A DNA stretch of 64,000 nucleotides from Penelope pileata (lineage: Eukaryota; Chordata; Aves; Galliformes; Cracidae), in contig WBMW01000442.1 of the NCBI GenBank assembly GCA_013396635.1, positions 688,752-752,751 on the forward strand, given 5' to 3'. Below are positions 29,101 to 41,100 of the stretch, piece after piece. The notes beneath the pieces are model-generated. The model did not search any database, had not been told where the DNA came from, and worked only from the letters and a program-made list of their open reading frames with translations. Every line of letters begins with the position of its first letter. The first letter of the stretch is position 1. A program made the translations under genes and the position numbers.

Positions 29101-32100
29101 TGTCCCATGCAATGTGGAATACCTAGCTTGCAGCACTGCTTTAAAATCCCTTGCAGGAGAAAAAGGACTTGGGTTGCTGCCCTCTTACATAAACAGCATT
29201 GGAATACAGACTATGTTGTGTTCTACTAAAAATCTGGAACTTGATGTGCCTTTTGGTATATTAGGAATTCAGATCCTAAGTGTGGAAGATTAGGATAATC
29301 AGACGGTTAATGGTAACCTCAAAATACCAGAGTCTGAAAGCTGAGCAATTAAGAGAGCAATTTTTTTAACCAGACTATTTATAACTTCTTGGGCTGCATT
29401 CAATATGGATGTTACTAATTTGGGAAACGTGAGAAAAGAAGTTTTTCTGAAAGACTTGGTAATTATCTTTCATTGGGATCTAGAGCGTCCAAGTTCAAAT
29501 TCAACAGTTGCATGTCAACTCGTAAATCTTGTTAAAGGAAAGCTATATAAAGTCAGCCCAGAACTTGCTTATATTCTTTCAAAAGCAGTTTAATTAAAAT
29601 ATATATATACACTTTTGAAAGGAAAAACTCTTGGGACATCCTTTACACGTCGTAAAGGGACAAAAAGGGCACAGTCCTGAATTAAAAATGGGAAGTTCTT
29701 TGCAGGACAGTTTGACCCGTCCCAAGATTTAGGGCAAAAGTTTGTCTTTTGCTATTATTTTTTTTAACCTAAAGCTGCAACACAAAGCATTGAGAAAACT
29801 AACAGAGCCTTCAGTTGTGGCTAAACTGCAATGTATGTGGAGTTAGTAGAGACTGTATAGATTAATTTAGCAATGCTTTGTAATGCTATATTGCCCGATC
29901 CTTTTTTGTTTCCTTTGATTGCCATCAGAAGCATCGATATTTTCCAGAAGAGGCAGCAAACAAATGGAGACAAAGAGTTAAGACAGTCATGGCTGGGGTG
30001 AAATTGGTTCTTTTTATTCAAACTTATGAGGAAACTCAAATTATGAGTAATTATGGAAGACACAAATCAATTGGTTTTGGCTGTTGAACCTTTGTTTAAT
30101 ATTCATGTTCATTTCTGGGTTTCTTCCCCTTCCTCCCCTTGTTTCCTCAGCACTCTTTTAGCCACTGTTTCTGTGCATCCAGAATGGCACTGCATGGCTA
30201 ACCTTAGGGGTACTGTGCTAGACTGAGGTTATGTTTTGCAGTGAAGCATGGGCCGCGTGTTGGAAGAGTTGCTTGCACTTCCTTGAGGCAACGTGCACGT
30301 AATAAAAATAGAATTTTGAGTAATATTTTTATGTTCATTACAATGTGTATGTTTCTGTTACGCTTCTTCGTTGTTTATTTTCTGGTGTTTAGAAACAATT
30401 CCTGGCATGAAAGTTCATGAAGGACTAGCTGAGTAATACCGCTCTACGTGAAACCTTAATTCCCAAATTCAGCGTGGTAGCGTCACTAGATGGTTGATGG
30501 GATTTAGGATAGCCTACAGGCTGCTGCTACACACGCGTATCTTAACTCCCATTGACCTGGTCCATCAGATACCGTGTGGACAGTCACGTAGTTGACTCTA
30601 ATTCCTATTGAAGGAATTCGAGGTCAACCACATTGCAAAACAAGAACTTCCCTGTCAACTGTGCGTTCATCTTGAAGTTTTTTGGTAGAGTCTATATTTC
30701 AGTGGCACTAGCTGTGTAAATGCAAAGCTGCAACTACTGACTGGAAAGGGAGAAGGGAAGAAGAGGAAAAATTTTTCCAGGGAAAGGAAAATAAAATATT
30801 TAACAGTAGGAGAGATCTCACATTATGGTTTATGACAGGCTATTTGCATATTTCCTTCAAAAAGTATACAGAAAAATCTGTTTTATTTATACTCACAGTG
30901 CAGGCACTTGACCAATTTAACCTAGATACGGAGTAAACAATTTGCCTGTGTGGAATTGTAGCTGTAAACACTGTGTCTTTGCATCTGCTAACTGGGTGTG
31001 TATTTGTTAGCCTTTGTTTCCCCTCTGTGTTTTTGTCACATGCACAAAATTACATGCTCCATCTTTAGTAAATGTACCCTTTTTCCCCCAAATTTTAGAC
31101 AGATAAAGAGAAGCTGACATGGAAGGATCGTTTTCCAGCCTATTTGACCAATTTTGTTGGCATTATCTTCATGGTAAGCATCACCTGGCAAAACCTAAAA
31201 TTTACGTCACTGAGTGATCACATAGGACAGAAGTGATATGAATGCTAGTGAAACCGTGACAGATTTATCAGATTTATGTGGTTTTCAATGACTTTTTCCC
31301 AGCAAAAAATTAAAAAAAATAAAAAATAAAAAAAATCAAACTTTTTGTAGTTTTTGTAATATAAAAACTTTTAAAGAAATTGAAGTACTACTTTACCATC
31401 TCCTTTCACTAAAGAAATAAGCATGCCTGAACATGCTAAGGGAAAAATGAGCCTTAACACAGAATTTGGTGGGCTTGTGATATGGCCCAAAGATCCCATT
31501 TCTAAGGCCAGGGCTAAGTCTTGTGCAAAATGTTTCTGGTTAAATTTTTTATAAGGGACTGTGCTGCTCTCACTTGCAGGTGGGGCTGACATTTGCTATA
31601 GTGTTTGGAGTCATAATATACAGAATCTCCACTGCAGCAGCATTGGCAATCAGCTCAACCCCATCGGGCAGGTCCAGCGTCAGGGTCACTGTCACTGCCA
31701 CCGCTGTCATTATCAATCTGGTTGTCATCATCATCCTGGATGAAGTGTACGGCTGCATAGCAAGGTGGCTAACTCAGATCGGTAGGTGCAAATCCTCGGG
31801 TGGTGTTTGCTGGAGCAATTATAAATGGGGATATTGAAAGGACTGGATTGCATGATTTAGCTTCAAACTAGTGAGCAAACCCAGGAAATTCAAAATGAGC
31901 GACTAGAGCTCTCACCGGTCACTTGGAAATATCAAAGCTCACATGGATTCAGCTTTAAAGTCTAGTTGCTAATCCAGTTATGTGTGTCAGGGATACAGCA
32001 GAAATTCCTGTGCCTACTCTTGACCTTGACTCTTCTATATCACACAGTTACTGCTTTCTTTTTCAGCCATTGTTTATTTGGCATAAGAGATGTCAAGTAA

Positions 32101-35100
32101 TGAAAAATTGTAAATGCAAAGAGAAACACTGCGGGAAAAAAAAAATTCAAAAAGCATGACTAATGTAAAGTCCAGAAATCTTTTCGGTTAAGTTCTTGTC
32201 CGTTCTGCAAATGATTGTTGTGGAGGTCAGCCAGATGTGACAGACACAACTCCAGACACTGAAGTTGCTGCAATGCAGCTGAACAGTGGGATGCTCAGCA
32301 GATTTAACACTGACCTCCCTGAGGCTGTTTTGCTCTACCTTTCTTTGTTTAAAAGGTGGCTGAAAATGTTTTCCAAAGTTCATGTTTGTTAGATCTTGAA
32401 ATGTTCCAGATAGGACAATTTCGTAACGTTTCTTATGCATGTCCCGTTGGTTCCAGAGGTGCCAAAAACTGACAAGAATTTTGAAGAGCGTCTGATTTTT
32501 AAGGCTTTTCTTCTGAAATTTGTCAACGCCTACACACCCATCTTCTATGTTGCTTTCTTCAAAGGCAGGTGGGTAATGTAAAAGGCTATTCAGAGTTTCA
32601 GGTTGTTGCTTGAGACAGCAACAACAGGGTTAAGACTATGGTTGGGTGATAAGGAAGATTCCTTGGAGTGGATGACAATAAAGACACTGTGGGGCACATT
32701 CTGGCTCGTGCAACAGCAATGAGGTTGGGTGCCCATGTGTAGTCAGAGTCAGGTTCTGGCTCTGGGGTGATTTCTGAGTGTCAGGGCAGTGCTCAGGTGT
32801 GCTGCTAGGGGTTGTAGGGTGACAGCCAGCATGCAGCTAGCCTGGTGAACTGGGCTGAGGTGGACAGCTGGTTCTCATCTTGGGTGGCTCACTGCTTCCC
32901 CTCATCTAACCTTACCTCACTAGTTTAGTCCCATACTTCCCTTTCCCATCCTTCTCATTTTATGTTTGTTGGGGTATGGTTTTTATACACCTTAGAGAAT
33001 TTCTGCCAAGATGTACCTATGCTCTTGTAGGGCACGTCTAGCAGTTTTTTCTGAGCTGGTCACTCAGTCAACAGGACTTAATTTTTAAAACAAAAGCTAA
33101 GAAACTTTCAAGATAACTGATCTCCTTCCCTTGTTCAGAACTAATCATTAGGTGGTCCCACTCATTTTGCATAAATGACTTTAGGAATCAAATATGAGAA
33201 GTGTGAAATCTACATGAAGTTTTTAATTCTAACCATTGTGCCCTAGGTTTGTTGGACGTCCAGGGGACTACGTCTACATTTTCCATTCTTTCCGAATGGA
33301 AGAGGTAACTGCATTTTACCGTGCCTGTGATCATACCACATGTGAGCACCTTCTTCCCCTGTCGCAGGGGTGCAGCAGATGTCCTGATTTCCCTTTCCTC
33401 TGTCCACTGCAGTGTGCGCCAGGTGGCTGCCTGATGGAGCTGTGCATCCAGCTCAGTATCATCATGTTGGGCAAGCAGCTGATTCAGAACAATTTATTTG
33501 AGATTGGCATCCCGTAAGTAGCAACTTCTTTTTCCCCCCAGACGTGCTTTTTGCAATGGGTACAACACGCTGTGTATTCACAGCCCCTTCATATGAATGT
33601 GATTTGCAGCCTCCATCTGTCATATAGCAAATGCTGCATCCTTACTGCTCTGCAGCGGCACCGGCATCGCTGTAATTACATTCAGCAGAACACATGTCTA
33701 AAAAGAGTCAGGAAATCTATTGTCTTCCTACTGGCTATAGCAGTAGGTACAGTTCTGGAGATGATTCAACCATATCCATGTTTCAATACCCGTGCACACT
33801 GATACTTCCTTTTAGCATATTGTGGCTCTTGCACAGCTTATCTGGAAGTAGACCATTGTGTAGCTTATTGTGTCTGTTAGTGTAAAATACCTATTGCTCC
33901 TCATCCACCTGAAAAATGGGCATTGTGACCAGAGTGGCATGCTAACTGGATCACTTCCATTTTCCCCAGAAAAATGAAGAAATTTATAAGATACATGAAA
34001 TTAAAGCGTCGGCGTTCCTTAGACCATGAAGAGCACATGAAAAAGAAGCAGCGTTATGAAGTGGACTATAACCTGGAGCCTTTCGCTGGACTCACTCCTG
34101 AATATATGGAAATGAGTGAGTGAGGTGGAAAGAAGGTGTTTTAAGCAGCATTATGCTGACTGAATGGGACGGAGAGCTGAGGTTTATGAACTGTAGGTTT
34201 GGAGGACAGTGGAAATGGTGCAGAAATTAAGTGTATAGTGTAGGGCTGTAGCACATTTCAGCCAGTCTTGGGCTACTTCAGGGGTAAACTGTGCTGTCTG
34301 GTGGTCATGATCCCTTACTTTAGCTCTATATTCTAGATACTTCCTTTGAGCTATGTGCCATGTCATTGTCAAGTTTTAAATGCAAATGATAAAGCAGCAT
34401 AAACCTGAGATTGTGAGGCAGATTGTATCATCTGTTGCACTTCACATGGGGTAAAAATATTTAATTTAATTCAGATTTAACAGTTTCCACTGTGGATTCT
34501 CACGCCAAGTTTGTTCTGTTTTCTGAAATCTGGACATAATCTTCTCAGGTTGTACTTGGCAGATCACGTATATTGTTTGGCAAGTAACGTATGATCTTGA
34601 GTGATCAATACGGTTACCAGCTCTGTATTTACCGAGGATCTAAAATTACATTTCCTTTCCTCCTTACAATCTTGGAGAAGCTGAGAAGACTGTTCCACTT
34701 AATGCTGTTTTTGACAGTAGAGAGGTTCCTGAAGTATCAGTCTTAGACAAGCAACTTTCTTAAGTGTTTTCAGGAATGACTAGGCAAAAATAATGGAAAA
34801 GAATAATGAAATATGCTAATGCCAAAAATAGGCATGCCTAGCAAATATAGAGGTGAATTAGAATAACTTAGAGCAGCAGAAACAGATGGACAGTTAATAT
34901 GGCAGACTGCAAGGTCATGCTACCAGCAGCTAAGAGTTAGAAAATATGCAGTTAGTGAGATCTATGGTTAAGGTATCAGAGGAGGAGAGAGATGGGGCTA
35001 TCGCATAGCAGGATGAGGGTGACATCAGTGAGATGTCCTCACCAGACAAAAGCAAGCGTGGTCCCAGGACGTAGCAAGCAAGTCGTGTCCAGGACAGATG

Positions 35101-38100
35101 GGAATTGGTCCTGAGGCCCAGGTAAGGGGTGTGGTGCCAGGCCACTGTATGGGCTTTTGTCACCCACTTCAAAGGGTGGAACCTCACCTGGGGCAGGTGC
35201 AGACAGGCTGTGGAAATGGCTGGAGGAAGAGGGAGTTGGTTGGGAGAGCATGGAAAAGATCTTGGCTTCTTTGAGATGGGGAACAACAGTTCAAGGGAGA
35301 TATACATCCCTCGCTATAAATACACAGAGGCTGAGCATTAGGAAGGGTGATGAATGCAAACTGAAGAACAAAGCTAGTACAAAAGCTAGCAAAAGAACAG
35401 GCACATATAATCACAGAGAGAGTGGGCTGGCATGCAGAAGCTTTCTGAACTTCAGAAGAGAAAGCTTCCAGTGGGCTTAGCAAGGGCTGAAACCTTGCCA
35501 CGTGGAGCATGGCAATCATACGTGAGAGCTCGTGCTGCCGCAGGAGGCAGCAGGTGACAGAAGAGCTGCTGTCATCCCACGTTCCTCATTTCAAACCACT
35601 CCTACATTTGAGGCCTGCGTGGAGCAGGACTTGGTCCTGCTGCAGCACAGCGTCCCCTTGCCCCTGCCCTGCCAGAGGGACGCAGAGGCAGGGAGTGGCC
35701 CAGCCAGCATCACCACAGTGAAATTGTGCTAGGGGCTCCCGTCTTCCTGGTCACTTGGCCTTGCCAGACAAGTAGTGCCTGATGCAAAAAATGCAGTTTA
35801 GTCTCTCAGCAAGCGTTGTCTTGTAGAATCTGGGGGAACAGCACTGACATGATGATGTATGCGTTTGAGAAATACAGATTAAATCCATTGACATTCTTTT
35901 TTTTCCTCTCAGTTATTCAGTTTGGATTTGTGACTTTGTTTGTTGCATCCTTCCCACTGGCGCCTCTGTTTGCTTTGTTGAACAACATCATTGAAATCCG
36001 TTTAGATGCAAAAAAATTTGTTACAGAGCTGAGGAGACCGGTAGCAGTCAGAGCAAAGGACATAGGTGAGTGCGCATTGCTGCTGTTGCTCCCTGCTTGT
36101 TTATTCCTGGACTGATGGCAGGATGTTATTCTGCTGAGTTAGTCTCATTAACAGGAAGACATTTATAGGACAATTGAAAACATTAGACTGTGGCTTAACT
36201 GTGAACTGTCATAACTTGTCAAGACCTTACTTTCAAAATAGAAAGACCAACGCTTTAAATTCAGATGAATATTTTATTAGGTAAACAATATCGTTTTTCA
36301 AATCAAAGTGATCGATGTAGTAGTGAAATATCTCGCATGGCTCTGCACACCAACAGTTCTTCCTGGCAATGCAGTTTTCTTGCAGAAGCAAAAATTTCTG
36401 CATTTAGTAACTCTGGACTGGGCTGGAGAAATACACATGGGAACGAGAGGAGACTTGAATGTCTGTAGGTAAATGTGTCCCTCCATCCCTGCTGGAAGGG
36501 CTTTTATCCCAACTCATTTCTGAAGCTGAAAAGCTGCGGTGAACCTGGCTGTAACCCAGCTCTGTGGGCATACAGCAACAGCAGACCAGTCTTCCCCTTC
36601 CCTCAAAACCGCTAAAGAAATAGGTGCCTAAGCATAGCTTTGGAAGACAGAGTTGAGTTCACTTTGCTTATGGGTCTTTAAATCAGTCTCTTATAAATTG
36701 TTCTTTTCAATTTAAAATATAACCCTACTCTGGCGCAGTCCTAACTCTGTTAACTGAAAATGTAATTTATCTCATTTTAATGACTGGCACAGCATTCATG
36801 TTTGTCTCCCTCCTTAGGAATCTGGTACAATATCCTTCGCGGTATAGGAAAGCTTGCTGTCATAATAAACGTAAGTAAATTCTGCATGAATAAAGTTCTG
36901 CTTTCAGTAGGCTGCCTTTTCCATTCTGCTCCATTAGTTTTACTTCATCTTAAATCTCCCAAATTCAGGGAAAGTACATGATACAGAAATTTGCTAAAAT
37001 ATTAGAGAATCAGATCCAGTGTTTTTCTGCATATTGATGTAATGTGAACAGAAAATGGCCAAACTTCAGTATTCAGAACAATAGGAAGAGCTGACAATCT
37101 GAGTACAAGCTGGCCTCAAAATGCATTATTGCTGTCACTAAGATAGCACTGAAAATCAATGAAGATATTTTTGGCTTCTTCAACGCTGAATATCCCATCC
37201 ACTGGAAAATTTTAGTCCACCTCAGTATCAGCATTTCTTGCATCATCTGTATTCTTCAGAAAAGTTGTATTCCCTCTCACTTTGTTTCCATTATATTCAT
37301 TTCTAATATCCAAAAAAAATGTGTCCACTTTCATCACCCTTATCTGGGGAAGGATGATAAAAAATAGCTGAATGACAAGCTGAAAACGTGTTTGTAATGC
37401 ATCAAAATAGCAGCCGTGCAGGGCTTACTGCCACATGTCCATGGGCTCTCTTCTCCCCATTATCTGGAGTGGAAATCCCTTTTAGCTTTGCCTACAGGTG
37501 GCTGTTCTTCTAAGGCCAAACCGTTCTGGTGGTTATTTGGGGTGCTGCCTTAATTTGTCTTCACCATTTCTCATCTTTTCCTTAAGAAATAATTTCTCTA
37601 TTTTTCTCTTTCCTCCCTTGTAGTCTCTCTTCATTACTATTCAGTGTTATTTTCCTTCTTTGATCTATGTACTGTCCCTCTTCATCATAGAATAAGTAAA
37701 ACATTTTGCACTCTGTTTGTTCCACATGTATACGAGACTTTTGCCAGTGAAAATGTTTCAATTTGCCATGTTGCATTTCAATGAGAATTTAGAGAGTTGA
37801 CTCACTGTAAGTTGTTTGCAGAACAGAAAAGCAAGTCATGTAAATGCATCAGTTGGACTTTATAAAATGCACAAGGGTGAAGTTGTGATTGGGGCACAGG
37901 AAAACAGCAGTGTTCTGCTTTGACCTGATGCAGGTAGGCAGTAGCTCCATGCTCTGGAGAATTCAGGTCATTGCCACATAGAAATCTCAATTAACATGGA
38001 ACTGCTCCCTGTCATGTCCTGCAGCTCAGACGTGCCAGCAGTAAATACGACCTTGTTACAATGGTTACTACTCCATTTGAGGGGCCTTTGGGTAGCAGTC

Positions 38101-41100
38101 TCCACCTTGACTATCTGACAGCCCCTGATTTGTGCAAACTGTGTGGGCAAGACATACTTGAATGTATTGTTGACTTAAACAGTGTGTGAATATTGCGCTC
38201 ATTCTCTACTCTTATGGCTTAGGCATTTGTGATCTCATTCACATCCGACTTCATTCCACGCCTCGTGTACCTGTATATGTACAGTGAGAATGGCACCATG
38301 CATGGCTTCGTGAACCATACACTATCTTCTTTTAATGTCAGCGATTTTCAAGCAGGAACAGCTCCAAACGACCCCATGGATCTTGGCTACGAGGTTCAGA
38401 TATGCAGGTACTCTCCTGAGCGATATCTAATTTTAAGCATTTTCCCAGCTGACTAATAACATGATGAACTCTTGTGTTCCTGGGTTAGACCTTGGTCACT
38501 TGTATTTTCATCACTTTCTGAGCACCTTGGTAGACTTTTAGATCAGGTAGAGCTGTTGCCTTGAAAGCCTTGCCTTACAGATTAAGCAACCACAAAACCT
38601 GAATATGAAGTACTGCATATTTGGGCAACAGAGAATAGCAGCATCAAAATCAGTGTTTGTCAGTGCAAATATTTTTATGATGATGTATTCGCTTTTTCAG
38701 GAAAGGAGATAAATAATGATAAAGAGCGTAATGATAATTTAAGGGAACAAAATGGCACTAGTCTGATGTCATGGTGTTGTGTCACAGGGTACTGATACAA
38801 CTGTGACTTCACAGTACTCCTCTCGTCTTCTCCAGTTTGTGTAGCAATTCCTGATGACAGTAACAGCAGCCTGACCTGCACTGGAACTTTAGACTCACCT
38901 TAAGTGTGATTGTACAGGAAATTTGCATGCCTGTAACAATTTCTACATGTTATTTTCATTGCTGAAGGCAAATTATTGTTTGCATATTTCAGTTTATCAA
39001 GCAATCTGGTGCTGAGATGCATACTTTGCCTAGGCTTCCTTAGATATGCATCATCATCATCTTCAAAACAAATGTTTTCAAGCTTCTAAGTGGGGACCAA
39101 AGCCAAATGTAACAGTGGAAGTGCCTGGAAAAGCAAAACTGAAAGACTAAATAGTAGGGGAAAATAGTGGCAAGAAGGGGAAGAGAACATGGGAGCAAGA
39201 CACATACCAGGAGAGGGGGGAAAAAAATTGATTTCAGTGTACATGCACTAAAAAATCACACAAACTGACCAGGAAACAATACACCTTTATAATTTTATTA
39301 TTTTTTTAATCTATATCCTTTGCAAATTGACATAGTGCAAGTCAAGCTGCTGAAACAACTGTTAACCAGAAATTCACTCAGAGATGAAAGACAGAACCAA
39401 TCAAAATTGCATACATATTTGCTTGCTTTTAATTTGTCCTGATTTCCTTCTGGGGATCCTTGGACAGAGGATAAATTAGGCTCGTAAACCTGTTTTTAGC
39501 ACAAAACTTACAGAAGGGGAGTGTTAGTGTGTACTATTGTCACGTTCCAATGTAAAAATGGCAGTTTTATCTGCTTTCTAGTCCCACCCTCTGTCTTCCC
39601 CCATTCCAGGCATTTTAAAATCATTTGAAAATATGGAGTCCTAATTCTTTCTAAATATTAACAGGATGCTGTGGTTTAAATTAAATTTATTTTTCTTGGT
39701 CCCATTCCTAACAGGCTATTGTTGATTAGCTCATAGATTTTTTTTTGTAAGCCATAGCTAAGGCACTCATGTTCTCTCTCTTTTTTGGCAGTGATCTTTT
39801 GCCAGTCACGAACAAGCAGAACTCCATGTAGCGCAGTGCACATTAGGGACCTGAGATCAGTACTTTCATCTTGAAAATTAGTCTGAAAATTATGTTTGCT
39901 GATTTATTTTCATTTAAAGCTTGTTTAAAAAAAAAACAAAACCGAAACCAATCTGAGTTGTCGTTTGCTGGTTACTACTCAGAGGGTATTAAGATTGCAG
40001 ACTTCTACTTATTTTGAATAAAACTTGAAGGAGGTTCAGCTGTGTCTTGTTTGTGAAAGGTTAATACAGGGCCATGCTGTAATAGTGAACTTGCTTTTAG
40101 ACAGTTTGATCCACTGCTCAGCCATTCAGTGTTAACTCCTTGCTGTGAATGACATCACTGATCTACTGGGTCTTGTTTTGCAGGTACAAAGATTATCGAG
40201 AACCCCCCTGGTCTGAAAATAAGTACGACATTTCAAAGGATTTCTGGGCTGTCCTAGCAGCAAGATTAGCATTCGTGATAGTTTTCCAGGTATGTTATGA
40301 CTGCAGGCACTTTTCATATTAGAAAGACAGAGTCATCACATTTCTTCAGCCAAATACAGCAAGCCACCTTTGGAAATAGTTATTAGGCCAAAAAAAGTAT
40401 CTTCTTTCACAGCTGTTTCTTGCAAAATCAAAGGAATTTGCTCATCCTTGCTCGCCTTTCTGCCTCCCATACAGTCCCAGATGTATTCCCAGTGGATTAC
40501 TTCATCCTCAGTGATTCTCTGATTTGGTTTGATGCAGGAGCAACTTAATGACCATAGTGAACAGGAAAGCACAAGGCTGCTGCTAATTAGGTCCCTCCAG
40601 TAGGACATAAACAAATACAGTGGAGAAGCATACATTTCCTCCAAAATGATTTTTAGATCTAGCCAAGAAATGAAATTTTCAAAATTTCCCAATTGTATTT
40701 TATCTCTTATCTGAACAAGACAGCAAAATCTTGTAATTTTTCATTGAATTACATTGTTCAAACACTACACTTCGGCTGGTTATTGTGATACAAGTATTTT
40801 AAGTCTACTTTATCTAAAAAACTTGTTTCAAAAATTTTATTCCTTTTTTTTTTTTTTTGAAGTACCTATCTTTTTGTGAATGGCTTCCCTTTCACAGAAT
40901 CAAGACTTTAAATCAAAAACATTTCATTGGAATGTTCTTTGTCAGCTTTCATCATTTTACCTCTTGCTTATTTGCTTCTGCCTTGCTGATGTAAAACTCT
41001 TATCAGGTCTTATCTTTCCTTTTGATTTGTAAATGGCTATGACGATATTTGTAGATAAATCATAAAGATCTATGCCTGTCATTTTTCTCTATTTCTTACA

